Below, one piece after another: positions 27,116-36,021 of a stretch of DNA of 64,000 bases; positions within the stretch are counted from its first letter, which is position 1; every line of letters begins with the position of its first letter. Source of the stretch: Duganella fentianensis (GTDB lineage: Bacteria; Pseudomonadota; Gammaproteobacteria; Burkholderiales; Burkholderiaceae_D). The stretch is taken from the NCBI RefSeq assembly GCF_009857835.1, contig NZ_WWCL01000001.1, positions 372,001-436,000 of the forward strand. The letters run 5' to 3'. Position numbers and translations under genes: made by a program. The notes under the pieces were generated by a model that saw only the letters and a list, made by a program, of their open reading frames with translations, ran no database searches and was not told the origin of the DNA.

Positions 27116-27730
27116 TCAGACGGTTCCGTGTTGCGCCAGCTTGTAGCGCAGGTGGGCTTTGATTTCCGGCCATTCGCCGGCCGTGATGCTGTACATGACG
27201 GTGTCGCGCACGCTGCCGTCGCGGCGCAGGGCGTGGTGGCGCAGCACGCCATCCTTCTTCGCACCCAGCCTTTCGATGGCGGCCTGCGAGGCGTGGTTGA
27301 AATTATCCGTGCGCAGGCCGACCAGCGCCGCGCCCAGCGTTTCGAAGGCGTGCGTCATCAGCATCAGCTTGCAGCTGGTGTTGACGTGGCTGCGCTGGGC
27401 GCTGCGTGCATACCAGGTATAGCCGATTTCGAGCCGGGCGATGGCCGGCACGATGTCGTGGTAGCTGGTGGTGCCCAGCACCTTGCCGCTGGCCGCATCG
27501 AGCACGGCGAAGGCCAGCCGTTCGGGGCGCTGGCCCAGTGCCTTGCTGATGTAGGCGTCCACCTGATCGGGTTCCGGCACGGAAGTGATGCGCAGCTTCC
27601 ACAGTTCGCCGTCGCTGGCAGCGGCGCGCAGGCCGTCCGCATGCTGCGGACCCAGTGGCTCGAGGCGTACGCCGTGCAGTTCCAGCGTGACGGGCGCGAT
27701 AGGTGCGGCAGGGTGGGCGAGAGTATGCAT
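27116..27730 (-). CDS. GNAT N-acetyltransferase, RimJ/RimL type
   Basis: A 204-residue acetyltransferase. It has the RimJ/RimL opening (GVRLEPLGPQHADGLRAAASDGELWKL), a central FAVLDAASGKVLGTTSYHDIV strand pair, IGYTWYARSAQRSHVNTSCKLMLMTHAFETLG around the acetyl-CoA site and NFNHASQAAIERLGAKKDGVLRHH typical of the family. Its ATG overlaps the moxR stop (TGATG), and its stop is one base from the VWA start, so it is translated as a unit with both. It might acetylate the ATPase-VWA machinery or its client; that is inference. Confidence 0.85.
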   Translation of the reverse strand: MHTLAHPAAPIAPVTLELHGVRLEPLGPQHADGLRAAASDGELWKLRITSVPEPDQVDAYISKALGQRPERLAFAVLDAASGKVLGTTSYHDIVPAIARLEIGYTWYARSAQRSHVNTSCKLMLMTHAFETLGAALVGLRTDNFNHASQAAIERLGAKKDGVLRHHALRRDGSVRDTVMYSITAGEWPEIKAHLRYKLAQHGTV

Positions 27731-28584
27731 CAGCGATTATTCCGTGACATATAGACCAGACGTTCGAACAGGTGCACATCCTGCTCGTTTTTCAGCAGGG
27801 CGCCATGCAGCGGCGGCACGATGGCCTTGGCATCGTCGCTGCGCAGGGCGGCAGGCGGAATGTCTTCTGCCATCAGCAGCTTGAGCCAGTCGAGGAATTC
27901 CGAGGTGGAGGGCTTCTTCTTCAGGCCCTGTACGTTGCGCAGGTCGTAGAAGGTCTGCAGTGCCTGTGCCAGCAGCTCTTTCTTCAGATGCGGGTAGTGC
28001 ACCTGCACGATCTGCTCCATGGTGTCGCGGTCCGGGAACTGGATGTAGTGGAAGAAGCAGCGGCGCAGGAAGGCGTCCGGCAGCTCCTTCTCGTTGTTGG
28101 AAGTGATGATCACCAGCGGACGGTGTTTGGCGCGCACCATCTCGCGGGTTTCGTAGACATAGAATTCCATGCGGTCCAGTTCGCGCAGCAGATCGTTGGG
28201 GAATTCGATGTCGGCCTTGTCGATTTCGTCGATCAGCAGCACTACCGGCTGATCTGTTGTAAAAGCCTGCCACAGCACGCCTTTGACGATGTAGTTATTG
28301 ATCTCGCGCACGCGCTCGTCGCCGAGCTGGGAATCGCGCAGGCGCGAAACGGCGTCATATTCATACAGGCCTTGCTGGGCTTTGGTGGTCGATTTGACAT
28401 GCCATTGCAGCAAGGGCATGCCCAGTGCGGCGGCCACTTCTTCCGCCAGCATGGTTTTGCCGGTGCCCGGTTCGCCCTTGATCAGGAGCGGGCGTTGCAG
28501 CGTCAAAGCCGCATTCACGGCCAGTTTCAGGTCATTGGTAGCGACGTATTGAGCGGAACCTTCGAAGCGCGGTGTAGCAGACAT
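27730..28584 (-). CDS. MoxR-family AAA+ ATPase
   Basis: A 284-residue ATPase. Walker A GEPGTGKTMLAEEV (about 37-50), Walker B VVLLIDEIDKADIEFPNDLL, sensor ITSNNEKELPDAFLRRCFFHYIQF with the arginine finger. MoxR ATPases work as chaperones with VWA partners. It leads a tightly packed operon (TGATG to the GNAT gene, then the VWA gene). The 220 bases upstream of it, shared with the divergent cytochrome c gene, hold both promoters; no operator was recognised. Confidence 0.92.
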   Translation of the reverse strand: MSATPRFEGSAQYVATNDLKLAVNAALTLQRPLLIKGEPGTGKTMLAEEVAAALGMPLLQWHVKSTTKAQQGLYEYDAVSRLRDSQLGDERVREINNYIVKGVLWQAFTTDQPVVLLIDEIDKADIEFPNDLLRELDRMEFYVYETREMVRAKHRPLVIITSNNEKELPDAFLRRCFFHYIQFPDRDTMEQIVQVHYPHLKKELLAQALQTFYDLRNVQGLKKKPSTSEFLDWLKLLMAEDIPPAALRSDDAKAIVPPLHGALLKNEQDVHLFERLVYMSRNNR

Positions 28585-28804
28585 GGGGCTTTGATTTCTA
28601 CAGTAAAAAAGGGAAACGTCAGTATAGGGGAGAACGCTAGAGGCGGGGCTCGGATGCTGCGTGCAACAGAGTGCGGGGCAGTGTGTTGTAATGGCAATGA
28701 ATTGCGTAGCCGCGCAATATTTCTTGAGTTAGAATCGCAAGCTCAATGCAAATGTCAAGTTTTTGCATCCGCGGTAGTATCCGATTACTTACCTTGCACA
28801 CACT

Positions 28805-29137
28805 ATGAAAAAAATCTCCGCACTCCTCGTGCTCGCTGGTTGCGCTAGTCTGGCTTCAGCAGCTGACCTCGTGGGCAATGCCCAGAATGCCAAAGCAAAG
28901 ATTGAAATGTGTATCGGTTGTCATGGGATTCCCGGCTACAAAGCCAGCTTCCCCGAGTCGTTCCAAGTGCCTATGATAGGCGGCCAGTCGGCCAAGTTCA
29001 TCGAAGGCGCGCTGAAGGCCTACCAGAAGGGCGATCGCAAACACCCGAGCATGAAGGGTATCGCGGCCAGCCTGTCGGATCAGGATATCGCGGATGTGGC
29101 AGCGTACTATTCGCAGCAAACGGCTAGCGCAAAATAA
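28805..29137 (+). CDS. Exported cytochrome c, class I
   Basis: A 110-residue monohaem cytochrome with signal peptide KKISALLVLAGCASLASAA, haem motif CIGCH (about residues 37-41) and a likely Met ligand in HPSMKGIAASL. The c4/c553-type pattern (MIGGQSAKFIEGALKAYQKGDR, SDQDIADVAAYY) suggests a periplasmic electron carrier for a terminal oxidase. A second, similar cytochrome follows 10 bases on. There is a weak ribosome-binding site before ATG 28805. Confidence 0.9.
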   Translation: MKKISALLVLAGCASLASAADLVGNAQNAKAKIEMCIGCHGIPGYKASFPESFQVPMIGGQSAKFIEGALKAYQKGDRKHPSMKGIAASLSDQDIADVAAYYSQQTASAK

Positions 29138-29147
29138 GGATAGGGAC

Positions 29148-29489
29148 ATGAAAAAACTGTTAATCGCACTGGCATGCGCCACCGTGTCCTACTCCGCTGT
29201 TGCGGGTGGCAATATCGATGCAGGCAAAGCCCTGACGGAGAAATACAGCTGCTTCGCCTGCCATGGCAAAGACTTCAACAGCCCTATCGATCCCAGCTAT
29301 CCGAAGCTGGCTGGCCAGCACAAGGATTACCTCGAGCACGCGCTGACTGCCTACAAGCGCGGCGATGCGGCCAACGGCCGTAACAATGCCATTATGGGTG
29401 GTCAGGTTAAAGCGTTGAGCGATCAGGATATCCGCGACATCGCGGCCTACCTGCACAGCCTGCCGGGCAGTCTGGTGTCGCACCGCTAA
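29148..29489 (+). CDS. Exported cytochrome c, class I (second copy)
   Basis: A 113-residue monohaem cytochrome starting at ATG 29148 behind AGGATAGGGAC; a longer in-frame start would lie inside the previous gene. Signal peptide MKKLLIALACATVSYSAVAG, haem motif CFACH, Met ligand in NNAIMGGQ, and the closing SDQDIRDIAAYLHSLPG. It shares LAGQHKDYLEHALTAYKRGD with its neighbour's QSAKFIEGALKAYQKGD, so the pair arose by duplication and may form the two halves of a c4-like redox chain. Confidence 0.9.
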   Translation: MKKLLIALACATVSYSAVAGGNIDAGKALTEKYSCFACHGKDFNSPIDPSYPKLAGQHKDYLEHALTAYKRGDAANGRNNAIMGGQVKALSDQDIRDIAAYLHSLPGSLVSHR

Positions 29490-29514
29490 GCGGCTACCAG
29501 GCTTACTCAGCCGT

Positions 29515-29573
29515 CGGGGCCAGACGGGCAGCGCAGCAGATCAGTGATCTGCCGGCGCGGCCCGCTGGCCCCG
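29515..29573 (+). terminator. Large branched hairpin after the cytochrome genes
   Basis: The outer arms CGGGGCCAG-A-CGGGC and GCCCG-CTGGCCCCG pair over 14 bp with one bulged A. They enclose a 17-base palindrome at 29536-29552 (GCAGATCA-G-TGATCTGC). GATGCTTTT follows. It is a probable terminator, unusually long and nested. Confidence 0.6.
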
Positions 29574-29609
29574 ATGCTTTTAGCGGCGGATTTTCTTTGT
29601 TCTTGCCGC

Positions 29610-30032
29610 TTACAGCAGACGGCGTACCGCTTCGATATAGGCGGCGCCGTCAGGCTGGGTGCCGTTGCGCTGGGCGTTCCAGATCATTTCACCGAGACAT
29701 TCCATGATGGCGTGCTGGGCGGCGTGGGCGTCATCCAGCTTCAGCGTTAGCGCTGTGGCGGCGGCACGGATGCCGGGCGGCTGGTCGATGGAAATCTGCT
29801 CGTCGATCGACAGGTGCATGGACAGATGCAGGAAGGGATTGCTGACATTGCCGCCCGAGTAGTCGCGCGTCAGTGCCTGTTCCACATCGGCCAGCACATC
29901 GTGGTATTCGGGGTGGTGGCGTATCCAGTCGCTGGCCATGGCTTCGAGCGGGGTCAGGAGTTCGTTGGCCCGCTGCTTGCGGAAGGTCTCGCAGAAGAAG
30001 CGGCGGACGTCGTCGGAAGATGGATTAAACAT
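29610..30032 (-). CDS. DUF1841 protein
   Basis: A 140-residue conserved betaproteobacterial protein of unknown function. Start MFNPSSDDVRRFFCET at 30032 is the family's usual opening; an 18-residue upstream extension is not supported. Other family features are LTPLEAMASDWIRHHPEYHD, NPFLHLSMHLSIDEQISIDQPPGIRAA and AQHAIMECLGEMIWNAQRNG. No membrane segment. It lies downstream of rppH on the same strand but behind a hairpin. Confidence 0.88.
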   Translation of the reverse strand: MFNPSSDDVRRFFCETFRKQRANELLTPLEAMASDWIRHHPEYHDVLADVEQALTRDYSGGNVSNPFLHLSMHLSIDEQISIDQPPGIRAAATALTLKLDDAHAAQHAIMECLGEMIWNAQRNGTQPDGAAYIEAVRRLL

Positions 30033-30073
30033 GGCGGTATTGTACCTGCTAGGCCGTTGCGGGCAGAAATGAC

Positions 30074-30097
30074 AACGGGACAGCATGCTGTCCCGTT
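30074..30097 (-). terminator. 24-base perfect palindrome after rppH
   Basis: Arms AACGGGACAGCA and TGCTGTCCCGTT lie between the rppH stop and the DUF1841 start. On the minus strand the stem is followed by GTCATTTC, a poor T-run. It probably separates the two transcription units. Confidence 0.5.
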
Positions 30098-30128
30098 GGT
30101 GTTTGTTGCGTTGCGATGCCGGCTGTTT

Positions 30129-30782
30129 TTAGCTGCTTTTGCTGGCTGCAGCGTCGCTACCGGCCGGTGCGGGCGCTGTTTCTGCTGCGTTGCCGCATGG
30201 TGCGGCCGGCGTTGCGCTGGCCGTGTTAGCGGTCTGTACTGCAGCCGGCGGGTTGTTGCGCGGCTGGCGCAGATAGCGTGCGCCGTGGCGACGCTCCTGA
30301 CCGTTGGCGGGCCAGGTCAGGAAACGCGACAGCTCCTGCAAGGCACGCTGATAGACGTCGCGCTTGAATTCAATCACCACATCCAGCGGCACCCAGTAGT
30401 CATGCCAGCGCCAGGCGTCGAACTCGGGGTGGTCGGTCAGGCGCAGATTTACATCGTTGTCGCGTGCGCACATGCGCAACAGGAACCAGATCTGCTTCTG
30501 GCCACGGTAATGGCCACGGATTTCCCGCTTGATAAAGTGATCCGGTACCTCGTAACGCAGCCAGTCACGCGTGCGACCGACGATTTTTACATGTTCTGCC
30601 CTTAATCCGATTTCCTCTTCCAGCTCCCGGTACATCGCCTGTTCCGGCGTTTCTCCATATTTAATGCCGCCTTGCGGAAACTGCCAGGAGTGCTCGCGCA
30701 CCCGTTTACCCCACCACACCTCGTTCTGGGCGTTTAGCAGGATAATGCCGACGTTGGGCCGAAACCCTTCACGATCGAGCAT
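30129..30782 (-). CDS. rppH: RNA pyrophosphohydrolase
   Basis: A 217-residue Nudix hydrolase that removes pyrophosphate from 5' triphosphate RNA and so starts mRNA decay. The Nudix box is complete ([23 protein letters not shown], split here as [10 protein letters not shown] and [10 protein letters not shown]). Start [17 protein letters not shown] at 30782 has GAGGTG six bases upstream. The core ends near residue 165; the remaining tail is Ala/Pro/Thr rich (about 195-217) with an Arg-rich stretch [15 protein letters not shown], common in betaproteobacterial RppH. It is divergent from proS. Confidence 0.93.
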   Translation of the reverse strand: MLDREGFRPNVGIILLNAQNEVWWGKRVREHSWQFPQGGIKYGETPEQAMYRELEEEIGLRAEHVKIVGRTRDWLRYEVPDHFIKREIRGHYRGQKQIWFLLRMCARDNDVNLRLTDHPEFDAWRWHDYWVPLDVVIEFKRDVYQRALQELSRFLTWPANGQERRHGARYLRQPRNNPPAAVQTANTASATPAAPCGNAAETAPAPAGSDAAASKSS

Positions 30783-30985
30783 ATTGCACCTCAATACTTT
30801 CTGCGACCGAGCTCCCTGCTTATATTTTTGCCCACAAAACCGCACGCCGGCACGTCTTTCGGGGTACGAAAGCGGCCGGACAGGCATCAATTGAACGCAT
30901 TTGTATAAAGTATGGACGCATCAGCCAGCTAATCCTTTAAAATTAGGTTGATTATAACCCTCTCTTTTTAAAAAGAATTCACCGT

Positions 30986-32722
30986 ATGCGCGCCTCACGA
31001 TTTTTTATTTCCACGCTTAAAGAAGCTCCTTCCGACGCCGAGATCGTCAGCCACCAGCTGATGATGCGCGCCGGCATGATCAAACGCCTCGGTTCCGGTA
31101 TCTATACCTATATGCCGATGGGCCTGCGCATCATCCGTAAAGTCGAAGCCATCATACGTGAAGAGATGAACAAGGCCGGCGCTATCGAGCTGCTGATGCC
31201 GCTGGTACAGCCTGCCGAACTGTGGCAGGAGACTGGCCGCTGGGACAAAATGGGCCCGGAACTGCTGCGCGTGAAAGACCGCCACGGCCGTGACTTCGCC
31301 ATCCAGCCGACGTCGGAAGAGGTGATTACCGACGTAGTCCGTACGGAAATCAAATCCTACCGTCAGCTGCCGTTGAATTTTTACCACATCCAGACCAAGT
31401 TCCGCGACGAGCGCCGTCCACGCTTCGGCTTGATGCGCGGCCGCGAGTTCACCATGAAGGATGCCTATTCCTTCGACCGCGATCAGGCCGGCATGCAGCA
31501 GTCCTACCAGCGCATGTTTGACGCCTATGTGTCCATCTTCAACCGCTTCGGTCTGAAATTCCGCGCCGTGGCTGCCGATAACGGCGCCATCGGCGGTACC
31601 GGCTCGCACGAATTCCACGTCATCGCCAGCACCGGCGAAGATGCGCTGGTGTACTGCGCCGATTCCGATTACGCCGCCAATATGGAAGCGGCCGAAGCGC
31701 TGCCGCTGGTCGCCAGCCGTCCGGCCGCTGCCGAAGCACTGACCAAGGTGGCCACGCCTGACGCCACCAAGTGCGAGACCGTGGCCGAACAGCTCAAGCT
31801 GGACCTGAGCCGCACCGTGAAAACCATCGCCCTGACGGTGGAAACGGAAACCGACGGCAAACTGACTAAACAGTATTTCATGCTGCTGTTGCGTGGCGAC
31901 CACGAACTGAACGAAGTCAAGGTTAACAAAGTGGCCGGTCTGGGCGCCTACCGCTTCTCGACCGAAGCGGAAATTCTGGAAGTCTACGGCTGCGTACCGG
32001 GCTATCTGGGCCCGGTCGGCACCAAAGCGCCAGTCACCGTGGTGGCTGATCGCACCGTGGCCAATATGGCCGACTTCGTCTGCGGCGCCAACGACGCCGG
32101 TTTCCACTACACGGGCGCCAACTGGGGCCGCGATACGGCCGAGCCTAGCATCGTCGCCGACCTGCGCAACGTGGTGGCTGGCGACGCTTCGCCGGACGGC
32201 AAAGGCGTGCTGGCGATCGAGCGCGGCATCGAAGTGGGCCACGTATTCCAGCTGGGTACCGCCTATTCGGAATCGATGAAAGCTACCTTCCTCGACGAAA
32301 ACGGCAAACCTGCACCGCTGCAGATGGGCTGCTACGGTATCGGCGTGACGCGTATTCTGGGCGCCGCCATCGAGCAGAACTTCGATGACAAGGGCATCAT
32401 CTGGCCAGCCGCGCTGGCACCGTTCGAACTGGTGCTGTGCCCTATGGGTATGGATCGCAGCGAGGCGGTCAAGGAAACCACCGAGCGTCTGTATGCAGAA
32501 GCCGTGGCGGCCGGCATCGACGTGATTCTGGATGATCGTGGTCTGCGTCCGGGCGGCATGTTTGCCGACTGGGAGCTGATCGGCGTACCGCACCGCGTGG
32601 TGATCGGCGACCGTGGCCTGAAAGAAGGCAATCTGGAATATCAGGGCCGTCGCGATACGGAAGCGACTGCCGTGCCGGTGGCCGATGTGATCAGCTTCAT
32701 CAAAGGCAAGATCGCAGCGTGA
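30986..32722 (+). CDS. proS: Prolyl-tRNA synthetase
   Basis: A 578-residue class II synthetase that charges tRNA-Pro. Bacterial type: motif 1 near [19 protein letters not shown], motif 2 [21 protein letters not shown], an editing (INS) domain about residues 230-380 ([17 protein letters not shown] before it), motif 3 [10 protein letters not shown], and the anticodon domain to the end ([18 protein letters not shown]). ATG 30986 has only a weak ribosome-binding site. Its stop overlaps the GTG start of the next gene. Confidence 0.96.
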   Translation: MRASRFFISTLKEAPSDAEIVSHQLMMRAGMIKRLGSGIYTYMPMGLRIIRKVEAIIREEMNKAGAIELLMPLVQPAELWQETGRWDKMGPELLRVKDRHGRDFAIQPTSEEVITDVVRTEIKSYRQLPLNFYHIQTKFRDERRPRFGLMRGREFTMKDAYSFDRDQAGMQQSYQRMFDAYVSIFNRFGLKFRAVAADNGAIGGTGSHEFHVIASTGEDALVYCADSDYAANMEAAEALPLVASRPAAAEALTKVATPDATKCETVAEQLKLDLSRTVKTIALTVETETDGKLTKQYFMLLLRGDHELNEVKVNKVAGLGAYRFSTEAEILEVYGCVPGYLGPVGTKAPVTVVADRTVANMADFVCGANDAGFHYTGANWGRDTAEPSIVADLRNVVAGDASPDGKGVLAIERGIEVGHVFQLGTAYSESMKATFLDENGKPAPLQMGCYGIGVTRILGAAIEQNFDDKGIIWPAALAPFELVLCPMGMDRSEAVKETTERLYAEAVAAGIDVILDDRGLRPGGMFADWELIGVPHRVVIGDRGLKEGNLEYQGRRDTEATAVPVADVISFIKGKIAA

Positions 32723-33381
32723 AACGGCAACGCAGGCTAGTGCGATGGGGCGCTGCGGCAGTGTTACTGGCCGCAACGCTGCCCGCGCTGGCCGGCAACC
32801 AGAAGGAAGAAGCGCTGGCCGACTCGGTGCGGCTGGCGCTGGCCAACGCCATCCGCGATGCGGCGCCACCGCAGCCCAGCTTCCGCACGGAAGCGGAGCG
32901 TCAGCGTTACCAGCAGTGGCTGGAGCAGATGTCGGCACGCCTGCAACGGCGCCTGCCCGACCAGCAGACCCGTACCGAATTCCTTGCCACCGTGTGGTAT
33001 GAAGCGCGCCGCGCCGGGCTCGATCCGGCCATGGTGCTGGGCCTGATACAGGTGGAATCAGCCTATCGTAAATATGCCGTGTCTATGGTGGGCGCGCGCG
33101 GCTATATGCAGGTGATGCCGTTCTGGACCAGCGTGATCGGCGACCATAACCGCAGCGCGCTATTCAATATGCAGACCAATCTGCGCTATGGCTGTGCCAT
33201 CCTGCGCATGTATCTCGATATGGAAGCAGGCAATCTGTTTCTGGCGCTGGGCCGCTACAACGGCAGCCGCGGCAAGTCCGATTATCCGAATGCCGTACTG
33301 GCAGCATGGAACCACTGGAAGCTGCCCGCCGAAATAGGCAACGCGATCGCGCCGCGCATGGCAGTGGGTAGTGCGCGCTAG
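32719..33381 (+). CDS. Lytic transglycosylase, SLT domain
   Basis: A 220-residue exported murein hydrolase. GTG start at 32719 overlaps the proS stop by four bases (GTGA). Signal peptide [20 protein letters not shown]; helical region to about residue 90; then the SLT domain with catalytic Glu in [14 protein letters not shown], the [12 protein letters not shown] motif and [11 protein letters not shown]. It cuts the MurNAc-GlcNAc bond to give anhydro-muropeptides, the substrates that AmpD (43045) processes after recycling. Coupling with proS is seen in relatives as far as I recall. Confidence 0.9.
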   Translation: MKRQRRLVRWGAAAVLLAATLPALAGNQKEEALADSVRLALANAIRDAAPPQPSFRTEAERQRYQQWLEQMSARLQRRLPDQQTRTEFLATVWYEARRAGLDPAMVLGLIQVESAYRKYAVSMVGARGYMQVMPFWTSVIGDHNRSALFNMQTNLRYGCAILRMYLDMEAGNLFLALGRYNGSRGKSDYPNAVLAAWNHWKLPAEIGNAIAPRMAVGSAR

Positions 33382-33393
33382 CCGGCTACTTGC

Positions 33394-33498
33394 TTACTGA
33401 CCGCGCGCCGCATCAGGTGCGTCGATATTCACGACCTGAACCAGCGTCTGTGTGTGCAGTTCATAGAGGATGTTGCTGTCGAAAAGGACTAGCGCCAT
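33394..33498 (-). pseudogene. Truncated PIN-domain toxin (VapC-like remnant)
   Basis: A 34-codon ORF, MALVLFDSNILYELHTQT then VQVVNIDAPDAARGQ. The beginning matches the first strand of PIN-domain ribonucleases (a hydrophobic run, then D-S/T-N with the metal-binding Asp). The remaining 100 or so residues and the other acidic active-site residues are missing, so it cannot be active. Its ATG overlaps the end of the antitoxin-like ORF by ten bases, as in intact pairs. An internal deletion joining the two ends of the toxin gene is likely, because the final residues look like a PIN C-terminal strand. Confidence 0.6.
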
Positions 33499-33689
33499 TC
33501 AGCCCTCAGAGCGCGCTGATAATCCAGTCCATCTGCAGGAATGTCTTCCCGTTCTGCCCACAAGCCGGCGATCTTCCGGAGTGCAGCCATGCGGCGGGCA
33601 CGAGCTTGCGCTATGGTTTCTTCTGGGGTGACGGGGCTCTCGCAGCGGGCCTTTGCTGGTGTTTCGTGAGGACGGTTTAGCCTAGCCAT
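33489..33689 (-). CDS. Antitoxin-like protein of a decayed PIN-type pair
   Basis: A 66-residue ORF with a helical, charged composition. Its C-terminal half (ALRKIAGLWAERED, DYQRALRAEWR) resembles the toxin-binding tail of VapB-type antitoxins. Its stop overlaps the start of a truncated PIN toxin by ten bases. No helix-turn-helix is evident. With the toxin broken, it is probably a leftover. From here to the SWIB gene (33690-33907) nothing but a hairpin was found. Confidence 0.5.
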   Translation of the reverse strand: MARLNRPHETPAKARCESPVTPEETIAQARARRMAALRKIAGLWAEREDIPADGLDYQRALRAEWR

Positions 33690-33867
33690 GGCGGCCTCGC
33701 ACTAATCTGGATGATTTATCCAGTCTAGCCGAATTGCGCTGGTCCGGCATCGTTGCCGCTAAGTGTGGAGTTGGAAATACGGGGTGATATTTGACGGCGC
33801 TCAAAGAAGCAAGCGGAGTCGGCAGAAGGTTGCGCGGAAGGGATGGAAACGCAAGAAGGGGAATTCT

Positions 33868-33892
33868 GTAACCCTTTGATTTAAAGGGTTAC
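33868..33892 (-). terminator. Hairpin downstream of the SWIB gene
   Basis: GTAACCCTTT and AAAGGGTTAC form a 10-bp stem around five bases, 15 bases past the SWIB stop. There is no good T-run beyond the stem. Confidence 0.55.
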
Positions 33893-33907
33893 AGCGCAGT
33901 ACTGCGA

Positions 33908-34297
33908 TTACTTCAGGTGGTCGGAAATGAGCTTGGTCATTTCGAACATGGACACCTGAGCTTTGCCGCCGAATACAGCTTTCAGCTTGTCGTCGGCATT
34001 GATCATGCGGCGGTTGGCCGGATCTTGCAGGTCGAGCTTCTTGATGTAATCCCAGACTTTTTTGGTGACTTCCGTGCGTGGCAGCGGAGCTGCGCCCACC
34101 ACGGCTGCCAGTGCGGCCGATGGGGTCATGGCCTTCATGAAGGCGGCGTTGGGTTTGCGCGGTGCGGCCGGCGCTTTTTTCACTGCGGCAGGCTTGGCGG
34201 CTGCTGCCTTGGCTGGTGCGGCTTTCTTCGCGGCTGCCGGTTTAGCGGCCGCAGCTTTCTTAGCGGGTGCTGCTGGGGTTTTTTTGGCTGTTGCCAT
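33908..34297 (-). CDS. SWIB/MDM2-domain protein with H1-like tail
   Basis: A 129-residue protein. Residues 1-50 are Lys/Ala/Pro repeats (AAKPAAAKKAAPAK) like bacterial histone H1 tails; residues about 52-129 are a SWIB domain (MTPSAALAAVVG, TEVTKKVWDYIKKLDLQD, INADDKLKAVFGG, MFEMTKLISDHLK). SWIB domains are known from eukaryotic chromatin remodelers and from chlamydial DNA-associated proteins; in betaproteobacteria the function is not settled. TTAAGGAGGC is a strong ribosome-binding site. The tail resembles the 390-residue H1-like protein at 49011. Confidence 0.9.
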   Translation of the reverse strand: MATAKKTPAAPAKKAAAAKPAAAKKAAPAKAAAAKPAAVKKAPAAPRKPNAAFMKAMTPSAALAAVVGAAPLPRTEVTKKVWDYIKKLDLQDPANRRMINADDKLKAVFGGKAQVSMFEMTKLISDHLK

Positions 34298-34449
34298 ATT
34301 CGAGCCTCCTTAACGAACACATGGAAAAATTGCGCAATTGATCGCACCGGTTAATATTGGTGGTGATTTGCGCTATGTGCAAGTGTTTTTCGCGTTTTTT
34401 CCCGGAAACACCACGTAAACACGGGCTTTCTCGAGGGAGGCACAACGTT

Positions 34450-34474
34450 GCGGGGCGTTTTGCCCCGCATTTTT
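34450..34474. terminator. Stem-loop between ffh and the SWIB gene
   Basis: GCGGGGC and GCCCCGC (loop GTTTT) are followed by ATTTTT on the plus strand only. ffh, the gene that needs a terminator here, is on the minus strand, where the stem is preceded by an A-run instead. It probably serves ffh, but its polarity fits a plus-strand transcript better. Confidence 0.6.
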
Positions 34475-34490
34475 CTACTTATGGCTTTGC

Positions 34491-35858
34491 CTAGCGCATG
34501 CCCGGCATCATGCCCTTCATCGAGCGCATCATCTTCATCATGCCGCCGCCCGAGAGCTTTTTCATCATGGTCTGCATCTGCTCGAACTGGGTCAGCATGC
34601 GGTTCACTTCCTGCACCTGCACGCCGGCACCGGCGGCAATACGGCGTTTGCGGGTGGCTTTGATCAGCTCCGGCTTGGCGCGTTCCTGCGGTGTCATCGA
34701 GTCGATAATACCGACCATGCGGCGTACCTGCTTGTCCGCCTGATCCATGTTGGCGCCGTTGGCGGCCTGCTGGAACTGGGCTGGCAGCTTGTCCATCAGA
34801 TTGGCCATGCCGCCCATTTTCTTCATCTGGCCCAGCTGGGCCTTGAAGTCGTTCATGTCGAACTTGCCGCCCACCTTGATCTTGTTGGCCAGATCGGCAG
34901 CGGCCTTGCTGTCCACGCCTTTGCGGGCTTCTTCCACCAGCGCCAGAATGTCGCCCATGCCCAGCACGCGGTTGGCCATACGGGTAGGGTCGAAAGCTTC
35001 CAGACCGTCGAGTTTTTCCGACACACCGGCAAACTTGATCGGCTTGCCCGTAATGTGGCGTACCGACAGCGCTGCACCGCCGCGCGAATCGCCATCGAGC
35101 TTGGTCAGCACGATACCGGTCAGCGGCAGCGCATCGTTAAAGGCCTTGGCTGTGTTGATGGCATCCTGACCCAGCATGGCATCGACCACGAACAGGGTTT
35201 CGATAGGCTTGACGGCGCTGTGCACGGCAGCGATTTCGCGCATCATCTCTTCATCGATACCGAGACGGCCGGCCGTGTCGATGATCAGCACATCGTGGTA
35301 GTGCTTCTTGGCCCAGTCCAGTGCCGCCAGGGCGATATCGACCGGCTTGTCCTGTGCGGTGGAAGGGAAGAAGTCGGCGCCAACCTGACCCGTGACCGAT
35401 TGCAGCTGGGCGATAGCGGCCGGACGATACACGTCGGCCGACACGGTCAGCACTTTCTTTTTCTTCTCTTCTTTCAGATACTTGGCCAGTTTACCGACCG
35501 TGGTGGTTTTACCCACACCTTGCAGACCGGCCATCAGGATGATGGCGGGCGGCTGCTGGGCGAAGCTGAGCTGGGTGGCTTCGGCGCCCAGATCGGCGCC
35601 CATCAGGGCGGCCAGTTCGCGTTGCACCACGCCGACCAGCGCCTGACCCGGCGACAGCGAGGCGATGACTTCTTCACCCAGCGCTTTTTCCTTGACGCGG
35701 GCGATGAATTCGCGCACGGCTGGCAGGGCCACGTCGGCTTCGAGCAGGGCCATGCGCACTTCGCGCAGCATTTCGGCGGTGTTGGCTTCCGTCAGGCGGG
35801 CCTCGCCGCGCATGGTTTTAACGACCTTGGCAAGGCGTTGGGTAAGATTGTCTAGCAT
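34491..35858 (-). CDS. ffh: Signal recognition particle protein Ffh
   Basis: A 455-residue SRP54 GTPase that binds 4.5S RNA and signal sequences on ribosomes and delivers them to FtsY. N domain (1-90), G domain with GLQGVGKTTTVGKLAKYL, DTAGRLGIDEEMM and TKLDGDSRGGAALS, and the Met-rich M domain ending MMRSMKGMMPGMR. Full length and intact. It is divergent from the ABC importer, with which it shares a 160-base upstream region. Confidence 0.97.
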   Translation of the reverse strand: MLDNLTQRLAKVVKTMRGEARLTEANTAEMLREVRMALLEADVALPAVREFIARVKEKALGEEVIASLSPGQALVGVVQRELAALMGADLGAEATQLSFAQQPPAIILMAGLQGVGKTTTVGKLAKYLKEEKKKKVLTVSADVYRPAAIAQLQSVTGQVGADFFPSTAQDKPVDIALAALDWAKKHYHDVLIIDTAGRLGIDEEMMREIAAVHSAVKPIETLFVVDAMLGQDAINTAKAFNDALPLTGIVLTKLDGDSRGGAALSVRHITGKPIKFAGVSEKLDGLEAFDPTRMANRVLGMGDILALVEEARKGVDSKAAADLANKIKVGGKFDMNDFKAQLGQMKKMGGMANLMDKLPAQFQQAANGANMDQADKQVRRMVGIIDSMTPQERAKPELIKATRKRRIAAGAGVQVQEVNRMLTQFEQMQTMMKKLSGGGMMKMMRSMKGMMPGMR

Positions 35859-36021
35859 GATGAACCCGGATTAAAACAGTGGCCGCCATTTTACCCCATC
35901 CACTGCCACTAGTCCCCCGCCACGGAGGCGCTTATGGTTTATATTCTTATGTGGAAACAGACAGCGCAGCGCAAGCTGTTGGTATGATGCAGTGATCACA
36001 AGAATCGGGAGGATGAACACG

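Noticed and set aside
27115..27264. 50-residue N-terminal extension of the VWA protein
   Set aside because: It overlaps the GNAT gene out of frame and is Cys/Ala/Thr-rich; MLIDFF at 27114 is the natural start.
30995..32938. 647-codon minus-strand ORF over proS
   Set aside because: Antisense shadow; proS has all class II synthetase motifs.
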